Source of the DNA: Euptelea pleiosperma
Taxonomy: Eukaryota > Streptophyta > Magnoliopsida > Ranunculales > Eupteleaceae
Direction: 5' to 3'
DNA length: 64,000 nt
Assembly (NCBI GenBank): GCA_035048495.1
Contig: CM068544.1
Location: forward strand, 46,463,893-46,527,892
In this document: in pieces, positions 11,150 through 25,500 of the stretch
Layout: each line of letters starts with the position of its first letter
Numbering within the stretch: position 1 is the first letter of the stretch
Translations under genes and position numbers: made by a program
The notes under the pieces: model-generated
Told to the model about the DNA's origin: nothing
The model's input: the letters and a program-made list of their open reading frames with translations, nothing else
Database searches by the model: none

Positions 11150-12694
11150 ATGGATACCGTACCTGTCTTCTTCGCTATGGCCGCTGCCACGTCAGCATAT
11201 CTTCTCTGGTTCTGTCTCTTTGCTCGAAAGCTGACGGGTCCAAAGGCCTGGCCTTTAGTCGGGAGTCTCCCCGGTTTATTTGCTAACCGGGCTCGTATTC
11301 ACGACTGGATTGCCGGGAACCTCCGACAAACCGGTGGTTCAGCTACCTACCAAACTTGCACTCTTGCTCTACCTTTTGTAGCTCATAAACAGGGTTTCTA
11401 TACTGTCACTTGTCACCCTAAGAACATTGAACACATACTCCGAACCCGGTTTGATAACTACCCAAAAGGCCCAAACTGGCAAGCAGCTTTTCATGATCTT
11501 TTAGGCCAGGGTATCTTCAACAGCGATGGGGACACGTGGCTTATCCAACGGAAAACTGCTGCTCTAGAGTTCACGACTCGGACTCTCCGACAAGCCATGG
11601 CTCGGTGGGTGAGCAGAACCATTAAGCTACGCCTATGGGGCATTTTAGCGAAAGCGGCGAGAGAGAACTCCCCAGTGGATTTACAAGACTTATTACTTCG
11701 TTTAACGTTCGATAACATATGTGGTCTCACCTTCGGTAAAGACCCAGAAACGCTCTCGCCCGAGTTACCTGAGAACCCGTTCTCCAACGCGTTTGACTCG
11801 GCCACCGAGGCGACTCTTCAACGGCTACTGTACCCTGGTTTCTTATGGAGGCTGAAGAAAGCTTTTGGATATGGAGTTGAGAGAAGGTTGAAGGAGAGCC
11901 TCCAAGTTGTCGAAAATTACATGACGGATGCCATCACGGCTAGGAAGGAAAGGCCGTCAGATGATCTGTTATCACGCTTCATGAAGAAGAGAGACGTTGA
12001 CGGAAACTACTTCCCAAGCTCTGTTCTCCTTCGTATCGCTCTCAACTTCGTCCTTGCTGGTCGAGACACCTCGTCAGTCGCACTGAGTTGGTTCTTCTGG
12101 CTCGTTATGACTCACCCCCAAGTCGAAGAGAAGATTATTAACGAGTTATCAACGGTCCTTAAAGAGACAAGGGGCGACGATCAAGCGAAGTGGATCGAAG
12201 AGCCGTTGGAGTTTGACGAGGCTGATCGACTGGTGTACCTGAAAGCAGCTTTGGCTGAGACGCTCCGTTTGTACCCGTCCGTACCGGAGGACTTCAAGTA
12301 CGTCGTATCTGACGATATTTTGCCTGACGGGACGCGCGTACCGGCCGGTTCGTCCGTTACCTACTCGATTTATTCGGTGGGGAGGATGAAAACGATATGG
12401 GGTGATGACTGCTTGGAGTTTCGTCCGGAACGATGGCTATCGTCTGGCGGAGACCGATTTGAACCGCCAAAAGACGGTTACAAGTTCATAGCATTTAACG
12501 CCGGTCCGAGGACCTGTCTCGGGAAGGATTTGGCTTACCTGCAGATGAAATCAGTCGCATCCGCCGTACTGTTACGTTACCGGCTATCGCTGGTCCCCGG
12601 TCACCTTGTTCAGCAGAAGATGTCGCTGACCCTCTTCATGAAGAATGGGCTTCGTGTGTACGTACATCCAAGGACACTCACCTCTTATACCTAA
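11150..12694 (+). CDS. CYP86A1-like: CYP86A1-type cytochrome P450 fatty-acid omega-hydroxylase
   Basis: Intronless 514-residue P450. Residues about 4-24 form a hydrophobic ER anchor, followed by a basic stretch and the proline-rich hinge [15 protein letters not shown]. The I-helix motif AGRDTSS is at residues 303-309, ExxR (E370, R373) is in the K-helix, and FRPERW follows. The haem loop [10 protein letters not shown] is at 449-458 with ligand Cys456. Length and the short C-terminus (no extra tail after [12 protein letters not shown]) resemble CYP86A1 more than the longer CYP86A2/4/7/8 group. The family uses NADPH and O2 to omega-hydroxylate C16-C18 fatty acids at the ER; CYP86A1 does so for root suberin, other CYP86A members for cutin. 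The start is the first ATG, 73 bases after a TATA box. A two-residue insertion (SA) occurs near residue 64, where the relatives I recall read GGTYQTC. The gene looks intact. Subfamily placement is from remembered similarity. Confidence 0.95.
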   Translation: MDTVPVFFAMAAATSAYLLWFCLFARKLTGPKAWPLVGSLPGLFANRARIHDWIAGNLRQTGGSATYQTCTLALPFVAHKQGFYTVTCHPKNIEHILRTRFDNYPKGPNWQAAFHDLLGQGIFNSDGDTWLIQRKTAALEFTTRTLRQAMARWVSRTIKLRLWGILAKAARENSPVDLQDLLLRLTFDNICGLTFGKDPETLSPELPENPFSNAFDSATEATLQRLLYPGFLWRLKKAFGYGVERRLKESLQVVENYMTDAITARKERPSDDLLSRFMKKRDVDGNYFPSSVLLRIALNFVLAGRDTSSVALSWFFWLVMTHPQVEEKIINELSTVLKETRGDDQAKWIEEPLEFDEADRLVYLKAALAETLRLYPSVPEDFKYVVSDDILPDGTRVPAGSSVTYSIYSVGRMKTIWGDDCLEFRPERWLSSGGDRFEPPKDGYKFIAFNAGPRTCLGKDLAYLQMKSVASAVLLRYRLSLVPGHLVQQKMSLTLFMKNGLRVYVHPRTLTSYT

Positions 12695-13320
12695 AACGGA
12701 GTATTTTCGTAATATTCTCGTTATGCTAGGGGTGTGTGGTCATTCTTGAAACTTTCGCATTGTTTTCTCGTCAGAAAAAAAAAATATACAGGGGTAATTT
12801 GGTCATTGAAGCTCATATACGGAAGAGGCTGATCTTCTGCACAGTCGTTTGAGGGGTATGTTGATTAAATCATTTAATTGTTTTTGTTTGTCGTGTTATG
12901 TTTGTTGTTTAAAGAATTCAAGCGTCGTGTCGTACATAAGAGGGTATTTTCGTCTTTCTATCTCAATCACAAGGGTATTTTGGATATTTAGTCATTCGAG
13001 ATATGAGTCACATTTATTACATATATTGCTTTGTACCCCCTTGATTTATAAAGAAATGAAAATGGGAAGAGGAAAATGTCTCCCTTGCAATATTATTACC
13101 TTATTTATCTCTAAAACTCTATAACTAATTATGTTAATGATTATTATAGCAAAAAGGAAAAGTTTTCCTGCACAACCAGGCCAAACCTCTTCTGTGGACA
13201 AGCACTCCTTTTCTTGCCATGTGGCCAACCGATCATCCATATGATAGGATACACGTGAGCTGCGCTATTCCTTTGGATTGCCCAATGAAAATATATTGAA
13301 TTGTAACAAGGTGCCCACCA
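12695..13320. other. 3' flank of CYP86A
   Basis: The stop codon is TAA at 12692-12694. AT-rich, with no second gene. Several AATAA-like words (12707-12712, 13089-13100) could serve polyadenylation, but none can be chosen. Confidence 0.4.
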
Positions 13321-13440
13321 TATGCTTGTACCCCAAATAATGGTCAATAATGCTCAAATTCTCACGGTTAAAATCACCCCATGAAAATGACTCTAATCCA
13401 ATGGTTATAAATCGTTAATCAAGTTGATTTTTTGTTGGAA
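13320..13440. repeat. FB-family fragment
   Basis: Contains CCCCAAATAATGGTCAATAATGC, CACGGTTAAAATCACCCCATG and AATCAAGTTGATTTTTTG, the central part of the FB element. Both arms are missing. Confidence 0.55.
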
Positions 13441-13498
13441 AAATTACCTCCAGGGCCATAAGCTGCCTATTCATTATTGGGTCCAAAAGGGCTGCCTT

Positions 13499-15825
13499 TT
13501 TTAGAAATATGGACTTAAAACCCCAATCACCATATTTTGAGCAACTTCAAAAAAATTATTCCTACTTTACCCTTAGAGACATAGCTTTATCCCTTTTTTC
13601 ATTAGGCTAATTTAGTATTATCACCTCCTTTTGCAAAAATAATTGGTAGTACACCAGGCTGCGAAGTCGATCACAAGTCATGTGTCACAGTCTTAATGGA
13701 CGCTGGCCGTATGGATGTTTGGCCAATGACTAGGTGAACCTAGAAACCAAAAATAGACCTGATCAGTAATTTCTAAGCATTGGATTGAAGGTATTTTCAT
13801 GGGTTGATTTTAATCGTAGGAATTTGAACATTATTGAGTGTTATGTGGGTACAAAGATCCAAAGGTTGTAAAGCACTAATCACAGGCTGATTTTTCGATT
13901 GCAGTGTCTCCTCGTTTAATTTATGGGAATTTTTGACATACCCCCCCATGTTATCTTTAAAATTTGACATACACCCCCCCCCCCCCACACACACACACAC
14001 ACACACACACACAATTTGAAAAAGTTGACATACCCCCTTATGACTCGGTCCACTGTCATTTGACCAGTGTTGACCCGAGTTGACTAACAAAATTTTTATT
14101 AAATGGCAAAAATGCCCTTGTCTTCAGCTTTGGAACAAGGGTTTGGGCAAAAACCCAAACCCCAAATCAAACGGCTGTGATGGACGGCCAGCCAAGAGAT
14201 TCTACTGGGTTGGCCACCCATCACCGGTGACCAACCAACTGGAGTCTCATGGCCAGCCGGCCACCACTCCGGCAATAATTTAAAACCCAAGGTATAAAAA
14301 AAAAAGACATAAATTGTAGTTTTAAAATTTTCATTAACATAAATGAAAAGGAAATTTTTAACATACCCCCCATGTTATCTTTGAAATTTGACATACCCCC
14401 CTATGACTTGGTCCAAGGTCATTTGACCAATGTTGACCCGAGTTGACCAGTATATTTTACATTAAAATACAAAAATACCCTTGTCTTCAACCTTGGAACA
14501 AGGGTTTGGTCCAAAACCAAACCCCAAAATCAAATGACTGTGGTGTATGGCAAGCTAAATCAAATGACCGGAGTCTCATACCCGTCATCCTCCACTCTGA
14601 CAAAAATTAAAAAAATCATTGGGTTATCCCACCATAGACTCGAGCTTGTATTTTCCATTCAATTTTAGCTTGAAAATGGATGATCTCCCAACTATTATTG
14701 TTCAAAAATATCCAATCAATATATGGAGTGGGAATCCCCAATGCTAGTTGAGATACCAAGAAAAGATTCAAAGCTTAATATTTGTATTACAATGCCACTT
14801 CAGCCCTAGAGGTTTTTTTTTAAGTTGGTGCTCCCAAAAAAAAAAAAAAAAAAGTAAAACTCCGGATAGCAATGGGTTTTTTAATTTTCCCCGGAGTGGT
14901 GGATGACCGGCATGAGACTCCGGTGGGTTGGTCTCCGGTGATGGACAACTAACCCATTGGTATTTCTTGGCTTGCCGTCCACCACATCCATTTTGATTTG
15001 GGGGTTTTGTTTTGATCCAAACCCTTGTTCCATGGTTGAAGACAAGGGTATTTCTGTCTTTTAATGTAAAATATTATGGTCAACTCAGGTTAACATTGGT
15101 CAACTGACCTTGGACCAAGTCATAAGGGGGCATGTCAGCTTTTTCAAAGTGTGGGGGGGTATGTCAAATTTCAAAGATAACATGGGGGGGAGGTTGGGTA
15201 TGTCAAAAATTCCCAAATGAAAAACAAGACAAAACAATTTATATTTTAAGCTTTTGAGATGTGGATTTTGGAAAGATGGATTCTCTCAATTTTAAAATAT
15301 TCCTTCATAAATTTTATCTATTTTTTGGGGGATTTTTTCTTCTCAATATTTGCTTAATTCATCAAAAAATAAAAAAAAAATCTCAAGTTTACGAACATGG
15401 GTTTTAATTTATATTTTTAATCTCCTTTATTCATGTTTGATTTGGGGTTTGGCCTAAACCCAAACCCTTGTTCTAAAGTTGAAGAGGAGGGCACTTTCGT
15501 CCTTCAATACAAAATTTGGTAGTCAACTCGGGTCAACACTGGTCAAATGACAGTGGACCGAGTCATAGGGGTGTATGTCAGCTTTTTCAAATTGTGGGGG
15601 TATGTCAAATTTTAAAGATAACATGGCGGGGTATGTCAAAGATTCCCTTAATTTATTTAGTTACTTTCCTTTTTCTTTTTTCCTATTTGTTTTTTATTTA
15701 TTTATTAAAACCCACTAAGCTTACGTGACCTATGAGGGTAAAGTAGGAATATATTTTTAAAGTTGCTCAAAATAGGCTCATTTGGGGTTTTAAGTCCATA
15801 TTTCTAAAAATGTGCCACGTGGCTC
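13499..15825. repeat. Large nested palindrome built from inverted MY-family copies
   Basis: Outer arms 13499-13595 and 15728-15825 are inverted copies (TTTAGAAATATGGACTTAAAACCCC on the left). Inner arms are MY-family copies: forward at 13918-14290 and 14345-14600, inverted at 14870-15220 and 15420-15660. Between the arms is a 270-bp spacer with a poly-A run at 14837-14853. An FB fragment (13650-13900) sits between outer and inner arms on the left only. Confidence 0.7.
13986..14013. repeat. (CA)n microsatellite
   Basis: About 14 CA units following a C run, inside the first MY-family copy. Confidence 0.9.
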
Positions 15826-15890
15826 ATATTGTGGGCGGTCAGCAGCTCTGCTAACCTCGGCCGCTGACGAAGTTAAACTCACAGTATAGT
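15795..15890. repeat. FB-family right end
   Basis: GTGCCACGTGGCTCATATTGTGGGCGGTCAGCAG is the typical outer FB arm, here joined to the outer arm of the palindrome. Confidence 0.6.
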
Positions 15891-16555
15891 AGACTGTTCT
15901 CTTCTTTAAAGTCTCCCTGAAGGCAACCTTGGTTTAGCCTTCCCTGAAAAGTTTCAGATGCTGTTTAGCATAGTCACTCCAAAAACTTTTTTTGAATCCA
16001 ATAGCAGCTTTGCTACACATGAAGCTTTGGAAAGGGAAGGAAGATCTATTAAACAGAATTATACAGAAAAATAAACATAGATTACATAAATCGCAAAATT
16101 GATTGTATCAAATATACATATACCGACCAAGATGTCGAGGGCTCGAAGCTATTTGACATGTTCATCTTTGTTCCATAGAATGTTGCAAGTATGAAGGCCA
16201 GTAAGAGATGATGCTGTGACTTCTCCACCAACCAAACTCAATAGAGATTTGACGTTCAGGGGCTCACCTTTTTAATCAAATTACCAAAGCTAGAGTCTAA
16301 AGAGTTCGATAGCTTTGGCATTAATGATAAATGGTAATTTAGTGAATTAATCCTTTGTTCTCTGTGGGTAGCTCTTTGCTTGTGGTTCCCAAAATGCCAC
16401 TAATCCTTTAAAACCAAATATCACAAGGAATCACCCTGCTCTTTCTCTCTCATCCTCTTTGATTCTCTTTCTGCTTTCTCATTTTTCGCCTTCTCATTTT
16501 AAGTCAGGTGTATGGAGACGTTAAGCTGCTGCTTAAAGATCAGGTGATCCGATGG
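15891..16555. other. 3' flank of the transporter gene
   Basis: No gene recognised. It probably includes the transporter 3' UTR on the minus strand. The TC-rich segment at 16436-16500 would be GA-rich in that transcript. Confidence 0.4.
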
Positions 16556-19500
16556 TTAATCCAAGATTTTCTCGCCAGTTGAGAAGATGTTCCAGACCAC
16601 AGTTCCAACCAGATAGAGGCCGACTGAAACCTTGAAGACGTCGTCCCAAGAACCTGAAGATTATCAAGTGAAGAAAGTAATAAGATATTGAAAATTTGGG
16701 AACCTTAGTTGATTGTTTTGAAGCCCATACAGAGATATATATCGCGGACAGTCCAGAGAGAATATTTAAAGATGAATATATCTTCTATAATTATATAACC
16801 ATTAAACAACTTCAAGGGATATGATGATCAAACCATGCTGCAGTATGTAACCAGTTGCTGCTGTCCCAAAGACTCCTGCCAGTACCCCGGCAGTGTTGGA
16901 TAAACCAAGCAGTACTCCCTGTGCAAATATCCAGAAAGAAAAACAAATTATTTTTTTCAACAAGGGAAAAGCAGCATTGCCATGCCATCATATATACTTG
17001 CACAGGGTATAAACATCGCTGGAAGCATATCCATTGGCTTTGAACCATGACCATGGTTAAGGAGATAAAATACCAAGTGAAGAGCCAACTGTTCAAATCC
17101 CACTAATGAGCATTTGATGGTATTTGAAGTCACACAACTAATGAACTAAACAAAATGTAGAACATCAATGACATTCGAAGGAATTAATACTTACAGAATA
17201 TCGAGGGCCAATGTCTTGATGGTTCGAATATAGACCAGACTGTGAAAATGCATCAGTTCCCTATTTCAAAAAATTAATATAAATTGTTAGGACGAATGGA
17301 GCTTGTAGATCTGAACTAATGGTTGATAAACAGGTTTCAACTTGGAACTCTCTCCGAGGTTTTGGGTGAGTGGACCCCAGAAAGTACTCAAGTTGCAGGA
17401 GCAGATGGATTTAGCCAAAAAGCAGGGGAAAAAAGGAGGAAAAAGTAACCAACTGATATGCGAGAAGGGACATAAAATGATATACTACGAATATTAAGAA
17501 AACTTCTCGAACAATGTGGATCATGTTTTCCTCTTTGTGGGATGTGATTCTAGAAGAGGTGGGTACACACAAAATGATAAGTGAATTTAGAAACAAGGTA
17601 AAGTCCTCCAGAGTCAAAAACGAGATCAGAGGGAACAGGAGAAGAAACTATAATAATGCAGAGAAGTCAATAGAAATTAAAATTAAAAGCATAAAAAATT
17701 GTTCAAATATTTGTTTCCTGCACCCCCATGATCAGAAAAATAAGTGTTTTTTTTTGTTCGATGCTCAAAAGAATAGGTGATTTCTCTGAAAACTAACAAT
17801 TGATCAACTTGGCCAGTATAAATAATTTAATCTAGTTGAAGATCTACTTGAAGTTTTCATCTCATGGAAAAGATGAGATTGGAATGCCGAACAAGGAGAA
17901 GAGAAAGGGGAAGAATTGAAAAGAACACCAAGTTGATAGAGTCACCATTGAAGGATAGGCATCGCACCACTTAGTAGTAGAGAAATCACTTTTCAAAATT
18001 GGGGCATCAAACCCCACAATGTAGCAAAGCTACCCTAAACAAAATTCTTTGACTCTGCTAAAAAGTAAGTGGTTACATGGGTTTATATAGAATTTCTGCA
18101 CAGCATATCATAGCTCTCCTAATCCTGCTCAAACTAACATTTAAAGGGGACCGTTATAATGGCATAACGGTTAGCTGGCATTACCATTATGACCGTTATA
18201 ACGGGTCAAATAGAAATCATAATTTTTTTTGTTATTGAATTCATTTTTACCTAAACAGTAAGTGGCTGTTAAAATCTTTATATAGGCCATTATTTTGAAA
18301 ATAATGTACATTATTTTCTAACAAGCATTACTAAATATAGCGTTAAATACCATACAACATAACAGGGTTGGAGCGTTACCATTATAACGGTGTTATAACC
18401 TTATTTTTAAACCATGGCTCAAACTAAAACATAAAATAGGAACTAGAGACTCTAGGAACTAAAATTAAAAGAGTTCTCTATTCTAATTACGAAAAACTTT
18501 CCAATTATAACCTGCTATAAGTGGATCTAAAGCAAACAAAATATAAAAACAACAAAATTCAAAATTGTTACAAATTAGAAACTTTCCTAAACTAAAAACT
18601 AAAATTAGAAACTTCTGGACTCTAAAAAAAACAAATGGTGGAAGCTTTTATTAGAAGGACCAGGGTGGATGGAAACAAAAGGAACAAAAAGAAAAGAAAG
18701 AAACAAAATTTCTGCTGAGCAAATCAGCAAAGGTCAGCCTGACTTGCTAATTAAGAAATCTTAGCAGAAGCCGCTCGTAAACATATGAAATTATCTGTGC
18801 CCGCATCTGCAATTCTATGGGTAATAGGAGACAAACCTGACTGCAGGCCATGCATAGAACAGCCATTGCAGGAGAATTTATATGGCTCAACTGAGTTAGA
18901 AAGAAAGCTGGACCCAGAAATCCGATTGTTTGCATGATCTGCAAGGTCATATAGCAGAACAAGGTAGCCTCATCAGTACAATGAGATTAACCGAACTGAC
19001 AATTCTGCAACAGAAATATTTACTGAAGGCTGGTTGACAAAGCAAGCGCAGTAGAAATTGTAGACCAGTATTTGGTATATGATCAAATATACCAATCACT
19101 AGAGGTTCACTGACCTCTGTTCACCAGTCTCTAATCCGTTTTTAATCTCATTGTTTCTTGAGATCCATGACATCATTTCCGGTGATGACCTGATCATGGA
19201 TCTTGAGAAATGATGAGATCAATGTGGATAAGTGGTTGGTAAGTAGAGTTAAGTTCACATAACTTCCAGTGACCCTTATGTTTCCTCTTTGTACATACAA
19301 ATACTAGTTTCTGATGATTTCCAGCACTGATGTCCTGGACAACATTCTTAAGGAAATCAAGTACGCAGTGGCGGAGCCAGGATTTTGTTCCAGGGTAAGA
19401 TATGTTCGAATAATAATGTGTATACAAAATTGGGCATCCCTAACTTTGAAGTTAAATATTCAAAGAAGAATACGGGTCATACCTTGCGAACCATGGTAAC

Positions 19501-22500
19501 GGATACTCCTTTACTCACAAGTGTGTCTGCGATCCACCCTCCAACATTTGCAGAAATTGCCATTGTAAGCCAGGGTAAAACACAGAAAAGACCAGATTCT
19601 GTGAGGTTGAACTTCAAGACCTAGGGAGGAGTTGATACAAATTGACAAAGAGAATATTTTGTTCTGTCAGTGCATGCATTGCTGTAAGCTAATAAAAAAA
19701 ATGCTTGTATTGCAGCAACTAATAAGTACTAAAGTGTTCTCTATTGATAAGTTCCACATGTTCTATTTGAAAAAATAAGTCCAGAAGATCATGGGCATCA
19801 AACAAGAATTGTAGCACATAGCAGTATCATATTTTAACAAGTGCACCTCTAGGTTCAAGGTCATTGCTATTCATATCACATAAAATAGTCAGATCAGATG
19901 AATTAACCTCTAGCTTTAATTAGAGAAACTGGCCTAGCTTTAAAAATGAAAAGATACTAAATTCTTAAAACAAATGAGATATCCATGAGCTGCTATATCC
20001 TATAACAACTAGCAACTATAGATCATCAAATTTGAGGAAGCTGAACATGCAGGTAACACACATTGACAAGCATGCTTACAGGCTTTGGGCTCCACTTTAT
20101 CACATAATAGAGGTGCACAATCAATCACCATTTAGTAAATATTATGCGAAAGGGAATAAGAGCAATCTCAGGCCAGTCCATAGCGCAAAAATAAGAGGTC
20201 GAGGAGGAGATGGACATGACTTGACTAAACTAAATAGCTCCTGGGTTGGGCATCATGAGATTAAGCGAAGACAACCCTTGCTTATGAGTTTCCCTTTTTT
20301 TTAATCCATTTCTTTTGTTTTTTACTCTGACCAGCAATCCATACCTCTGGCATCCTCAGTTAGGAATTCAAACATGTTATTCTGGTTCATTCTATTTTGT
20401 CTCTTCAGAGTAAACAGGATGTTTTTTAGTTGTTCTTCTGAACTGTAGACAGGCATTTTAATTGCTCTTGTTAACAGTAAAAGTTTCATCTTTTTGGAGT
20501 TCATGCAAATCAACATATGACCACTTATAATAGTTCACAAATAAATAATTAAGTTATTGCTACCCTAACAGGAAGATGGAAATTGTAATTGTACTTGAAA
20601 ATATTTCCACAAGCACAAAACCCAGTGCTAGATGGAAAGGGTTTACCTGGTTGTAGTATGTTGGCATCCATGTAAGAAGAATAAAAGTTCCCCAATTGTG
20701 GCAGAAGTGACAGACTATTAGAGCCCAAACAGGTGCCTTCGATAATATTAGTCTCCATGGTATTGCCTTAACAGGTTCCTTGGAAACCCTGTTACCAACG
20801 ATAAGCTTCCTTTCTTCGGGGCGCAGTTGAGGGTCGTCAAGAGGTGAGCTGTGTGCCTATGGTGTCATTTACCAAAAGGAAAAGTGATATCAGAAAAGAC
20901 AAGCAAAAAAAATTCAGTGGAAGCAGAAAAACAACATGGACAGATCTTGCTATCCTTGATATTCAGTAGCAACTTAACACAAATTATATCATTATGTGAG
21001 GTTAGGTGTTTATGTTCCAGTGGCAGTAGACCTCAATAAGAGATACCTTTCAAACTATATCTCTAGCCCTAGAGATACATTCCCCACCTCCTGCTAATAT
21101 GTATTAGTAAGTTTGTTCATGTCCAATCCTCTGGCTCTCGCATCTCTTTGCCTTATTGGTGAAGGAGAGAGAAGACAGTATGGTAGAGAAAAGAAGGTAT
21201 GGTTCCCTCTTCTATGAGAAAGAAAACCCCTATTCCTTAGACCATAGTTAGTAAGTTCACGTATTATATGCGATTTTTTGAAAAATGTATTAAACTGGCA
21301 AACTTTTCAAAGATTCGGTAATTTTGCGTATTTTATGCAGACCCGTATTATTCCCATACTGAAGGCGTATTATACATGAACTATTGAACAACCTTTATTT
21401 AGATGTGAACAAAAAATCGTTTTTTATCACTTTTATATTATTTTATTCTTTGCCAAAATTTTAACCGAATTTTCAAATGACAACCCTGAATTATAGTCAA
21501 AACTTTTTCTGTACCATATTTCTGCCATATGCCGAATTGCTAACTATGCCTTAGACCATTCAAGTATTCCCTCTTCCATGAGAAAAGCCATATTCCTTGG
21601 ACTAAATTATATATATATTAAAGATATAAATATTCCTATTATATTAAGTAACTAACAAAGCTAACCTAAGGTGGCGTTTGGTAAATTAAGTTATAAGATC
21701 TAAAAGCTTAAAGTGCTTAGGATCTGGTAGCTTAATGAATTATGGCTGAATTAGGTTGTTTGGTGAAGGTCTTAAGTCTTAAAATTAAGTTAAGGGCATT
21801 GTGGGTATTTTGAAATGTTTATTAGGATACTTTCGTAAGTTTTTAAAAGAGGAAGCTTTGAAAAAAGGGCATTGTTGGTATTAAAAAAGAATCTAAGAAT
21901 CTTTTTTAAAGATTCATTCACTTACCGCAATAAGTCAAGGCTGGGTCACTTTTTACTTTTTTTCCTTGAGTTTGGTGATAAGTGCTGAAATTAAGTCATT
22001 TACAAAACGCAACTTAATAACCAAAATCACTTAATTTCAGCTAAATCAGACTTAAGGTCTGAAAAAAAGTTTTACCAAACGCCACCTAAGTGAACTTTAG
22101 CTAACCTGCCATGTTTCAGGTGCTGGGGTCTTGATCAGGCAAAGTGCTTACTTAGGCATCACCTAGGTAACATTTGACTACACTGGTTTTAATAACCTAG
22201 CCTCCTAAACCTCAGTTCAATTCGTATTGGATTTCAAAATCATTAGTTTCATTTGCACTCTATTGTCCCATAGAAAAGCAATTCTTCTCAATTCTCATTT
22301 AAAAATTTCAGTAACTTAGGAGAACCTCTAAAGAAAAGGTAATAGTTGAGAATGAAGCAACACTTGAATCTTATATTTGTTGGTTTAGAAATAGTCTTTT
22401 TGGTATTGAATTGCAATACAAATAAGCTTTTTGACAGAGAACATTATCAGAAAAGCATTAAATTTATATTATAGAATTCTTAAATCACTGCCAACATCCA

Positions 22501-25500
22501 TATTCAAAAAATGATAGTCTAATCAATGTCTATCGGATTAAAACTCTAATCAACATCCATGACCTAATTAAAAAAACATGCTTGACATTCTTAGCTTTCC
22601 AAAGAAATTTACTTAAAATAAATTGTCTGTCCTGCAATCCACCAAGGGCTTCTTATGGGATGTATGAATTAAGCCACTAGAGAAACACACTCAATCAAGG
22701 CAGAAAATTCCTGAATACCTCAGTGAACGGTGGTATATCAAGATTGTTTGATAATTATTATGGTGACAAACTGGCACGTGCTAAATGAGCAAGTCTTATG
22801 CAAAAACACTACATTAATTTTCAAACACAATTCAAAGATTCAGCAGGGTAATGATTTATTATGTTGCACACATGCAATACAATTAAAATCTTCAATTCTT
22901 TAGGATTTATGATACCACAAAATAATATCTTCAAAAATCTATCAAATTAGCTACAAGTCTTTCCAGAGAGACACATTGAGAAAAAGGATTGGGATATTTA
23001 TCAATGAACGGAAGTTACCTTACTTAGCCAAGTTGCAAACCAAACAGTTCCAAGAGAGCCAAAGGAATAAAAGACTGATGGCCAGCCAAATTTATGAATC
23101 AAGAATGGAGAGAAGGCTAGGCCAGTCACTGAACCAAGGTACATCCCACTGTACACAAGTGCTAATGATCTACTTCTCTCTGCTACAGGAATCCACTTTG
23201 AAAGAATATTATTCATGGCAGGCATGGCAACACCCTGAAAAAAAAGATACAACCTCAACTTACAGTCAAACTGAATAAGAAGGAAATTGTCATTCACTCA
23301 TCCTAGATAAAAGGAAAATCTGACAAATTCTCCCGTGAAAAAGTATTTAGATAACATAAAACTATAACATACAGAGATACTCATTATATGATACTTGATA
23401 ATAAAAAAAAAGATACTCATTATATGGTTTATTCATAATCCATGTTCTCTCAGATATCAACACTTCTATTCAATTTCTATAAACCAAAGGAAGGGAAAGA
23501 GAGTATATATTAACATAAGCTTAAAAACTAACCTCCCCAATCCCCATGAACGCGCGCACGACAAGCAAGAAAGGCAACCCAAGCTTAGCAGCAATAGGTG
23601 TGAGAGCTGTGGCAATAGACCACCAAACTACACCAAATCCTAAAACAAGCTTCCCACCAACAGTGTCTGCCCATATACCTCCAGCAATCTATAATTTAGA
23701 ATTAACAATTAGAAGGAACACTAGAAAACCTAACTTAAACCGAGTAAGAATATGTGTAGCAAAAAGAGTTTTCTAAACATATGGTATATCAGAAATGAAC
23801 TCTCTCTTATATAACACAGTAATAGAAGTGGGATGCCAACACAAGTATAACACAAAATTTAGAGGACTACCGCTGGCTTGTAGCTATGGTGTATGACTGA
23901 AGAAAAGTATGTGTCAGATGTTAAGGTATCAATTTATAATCTTAACTTAAACAAGGTTACTTATCATAAATGAGATGTAATATACCGTTCAAAAAAGCTA
24001 ATTTGAGAGATCTAAATGACTATAGCTTGTGTGCCGGAAAACAAGAACATGATGCAGATTAGTGCACACAATGGAATTTAAGAAACGAGTCATATCTCAC
24101 TTCTCAAATTCGTTTTCTGTTTATAGTTTAAATGTAAATAATAATGCATGAATATACATTGGATCATTGGAACTCTGGGAAGAAAACTGTTGCATGGGAA
24201 AAATAATGATTTTCAAACTTAACCCCATTGCGATGCTGCATTTAGATACATTGATAACTCTACAACTAACAAGCAACCTTGCAATCTGTAGCAGCTCTTA
24301 CTAATAGCATTTAAGAAACTAGAGAGGTTCCACAAGCTTAAATTTTTATTAGCAGTCCGAAAAAAAAGATGTTACAAATATTTTCTAAAATTTCGTCTTC
24401 ACGTGCTTACATAAGTCTATATCCTTCAATTCTCCTTGCTCAAACAAGCAAGTTTACGTGATTCAGACACCACGAGCAGCCCCATGAGTATCATCATCAA
24501 CTTATACTGTTAAAATATTAATCCACAGCTCAAAGCTAGTGCTACAACCGTCCTTGTGCAGAGCTCAAACTCCCAAGAAAATGTTGAGATACATGTCTTA
24601 TATAAGCTTGGCAAATCTGAATGTGTTAAACGCATGGTTTCTATAACAGCTTATAATGGCCAGAATGGCCAGCCATTAGCATTCAGTCCAACTATAATGG
24701 TTTTATTAACAGCCTCTCTATCAATGTTTTAAGATATTTTTTAAATACATTCGTTTAATATTTAATTTAGTTTCTAATGTTTTATTGTTAGGTTTATAAC
24801 ACATTATTATTTAAATTGGGAAATAACTGATATAATTGTAACAAAAGAATATTAAAAATTATGTCTTTTGCACATAAGGGACTTGGTGTAAGAAACCTAA
24901 GCCTGTCAAAACATGCTGAACTCTTTTTCTCTTTAGGCAGATATGCATCAGGAATTGAGAACACCACTTCAGAGTGCAGAGTTGTAGGAAAGGAAACTCA
25001 AGGTTGTCAATGAGAAATAAGATGAGGCTTGATTAATATAAGTATATATATAATAGCCTACCTGGGTGAGAAGGTAGCCCCAGAAAAAAGAAGATTGGAT
25101 CAATCCAACAGTTGCTGGATTCCAGTTGAACTCCGCCGACATGGGAAGAATGGCGATGCTCATATTTACCTGCCAAACAAAATGTTATTTTCAAATCTAT
25201 AAATGGAGAGAACCATGACTTTTTTTTTGTTTTTTACAATAGTAATAGATTTTTCAGAATCCAAAGTCATCTTTTAGAGGAATTTAGTTGTGCAGGCCAG
25301 ATAAAATATTGACTACAGAGTACAGAACAACTAAAGCAATGTAAAGACATTGTCACCCGAAGCGAACAAGCAAATACTTCATTGATAGCTGTAGTTTTAT
25401 CTAGAATATAAGGGAACCTCCTAATACTATGAGCATCTACTTAGGTGTTAAAAACCCAAGATATGAGGAGACTAGTATAGAATCAGAGTTGTGTTTTTTT

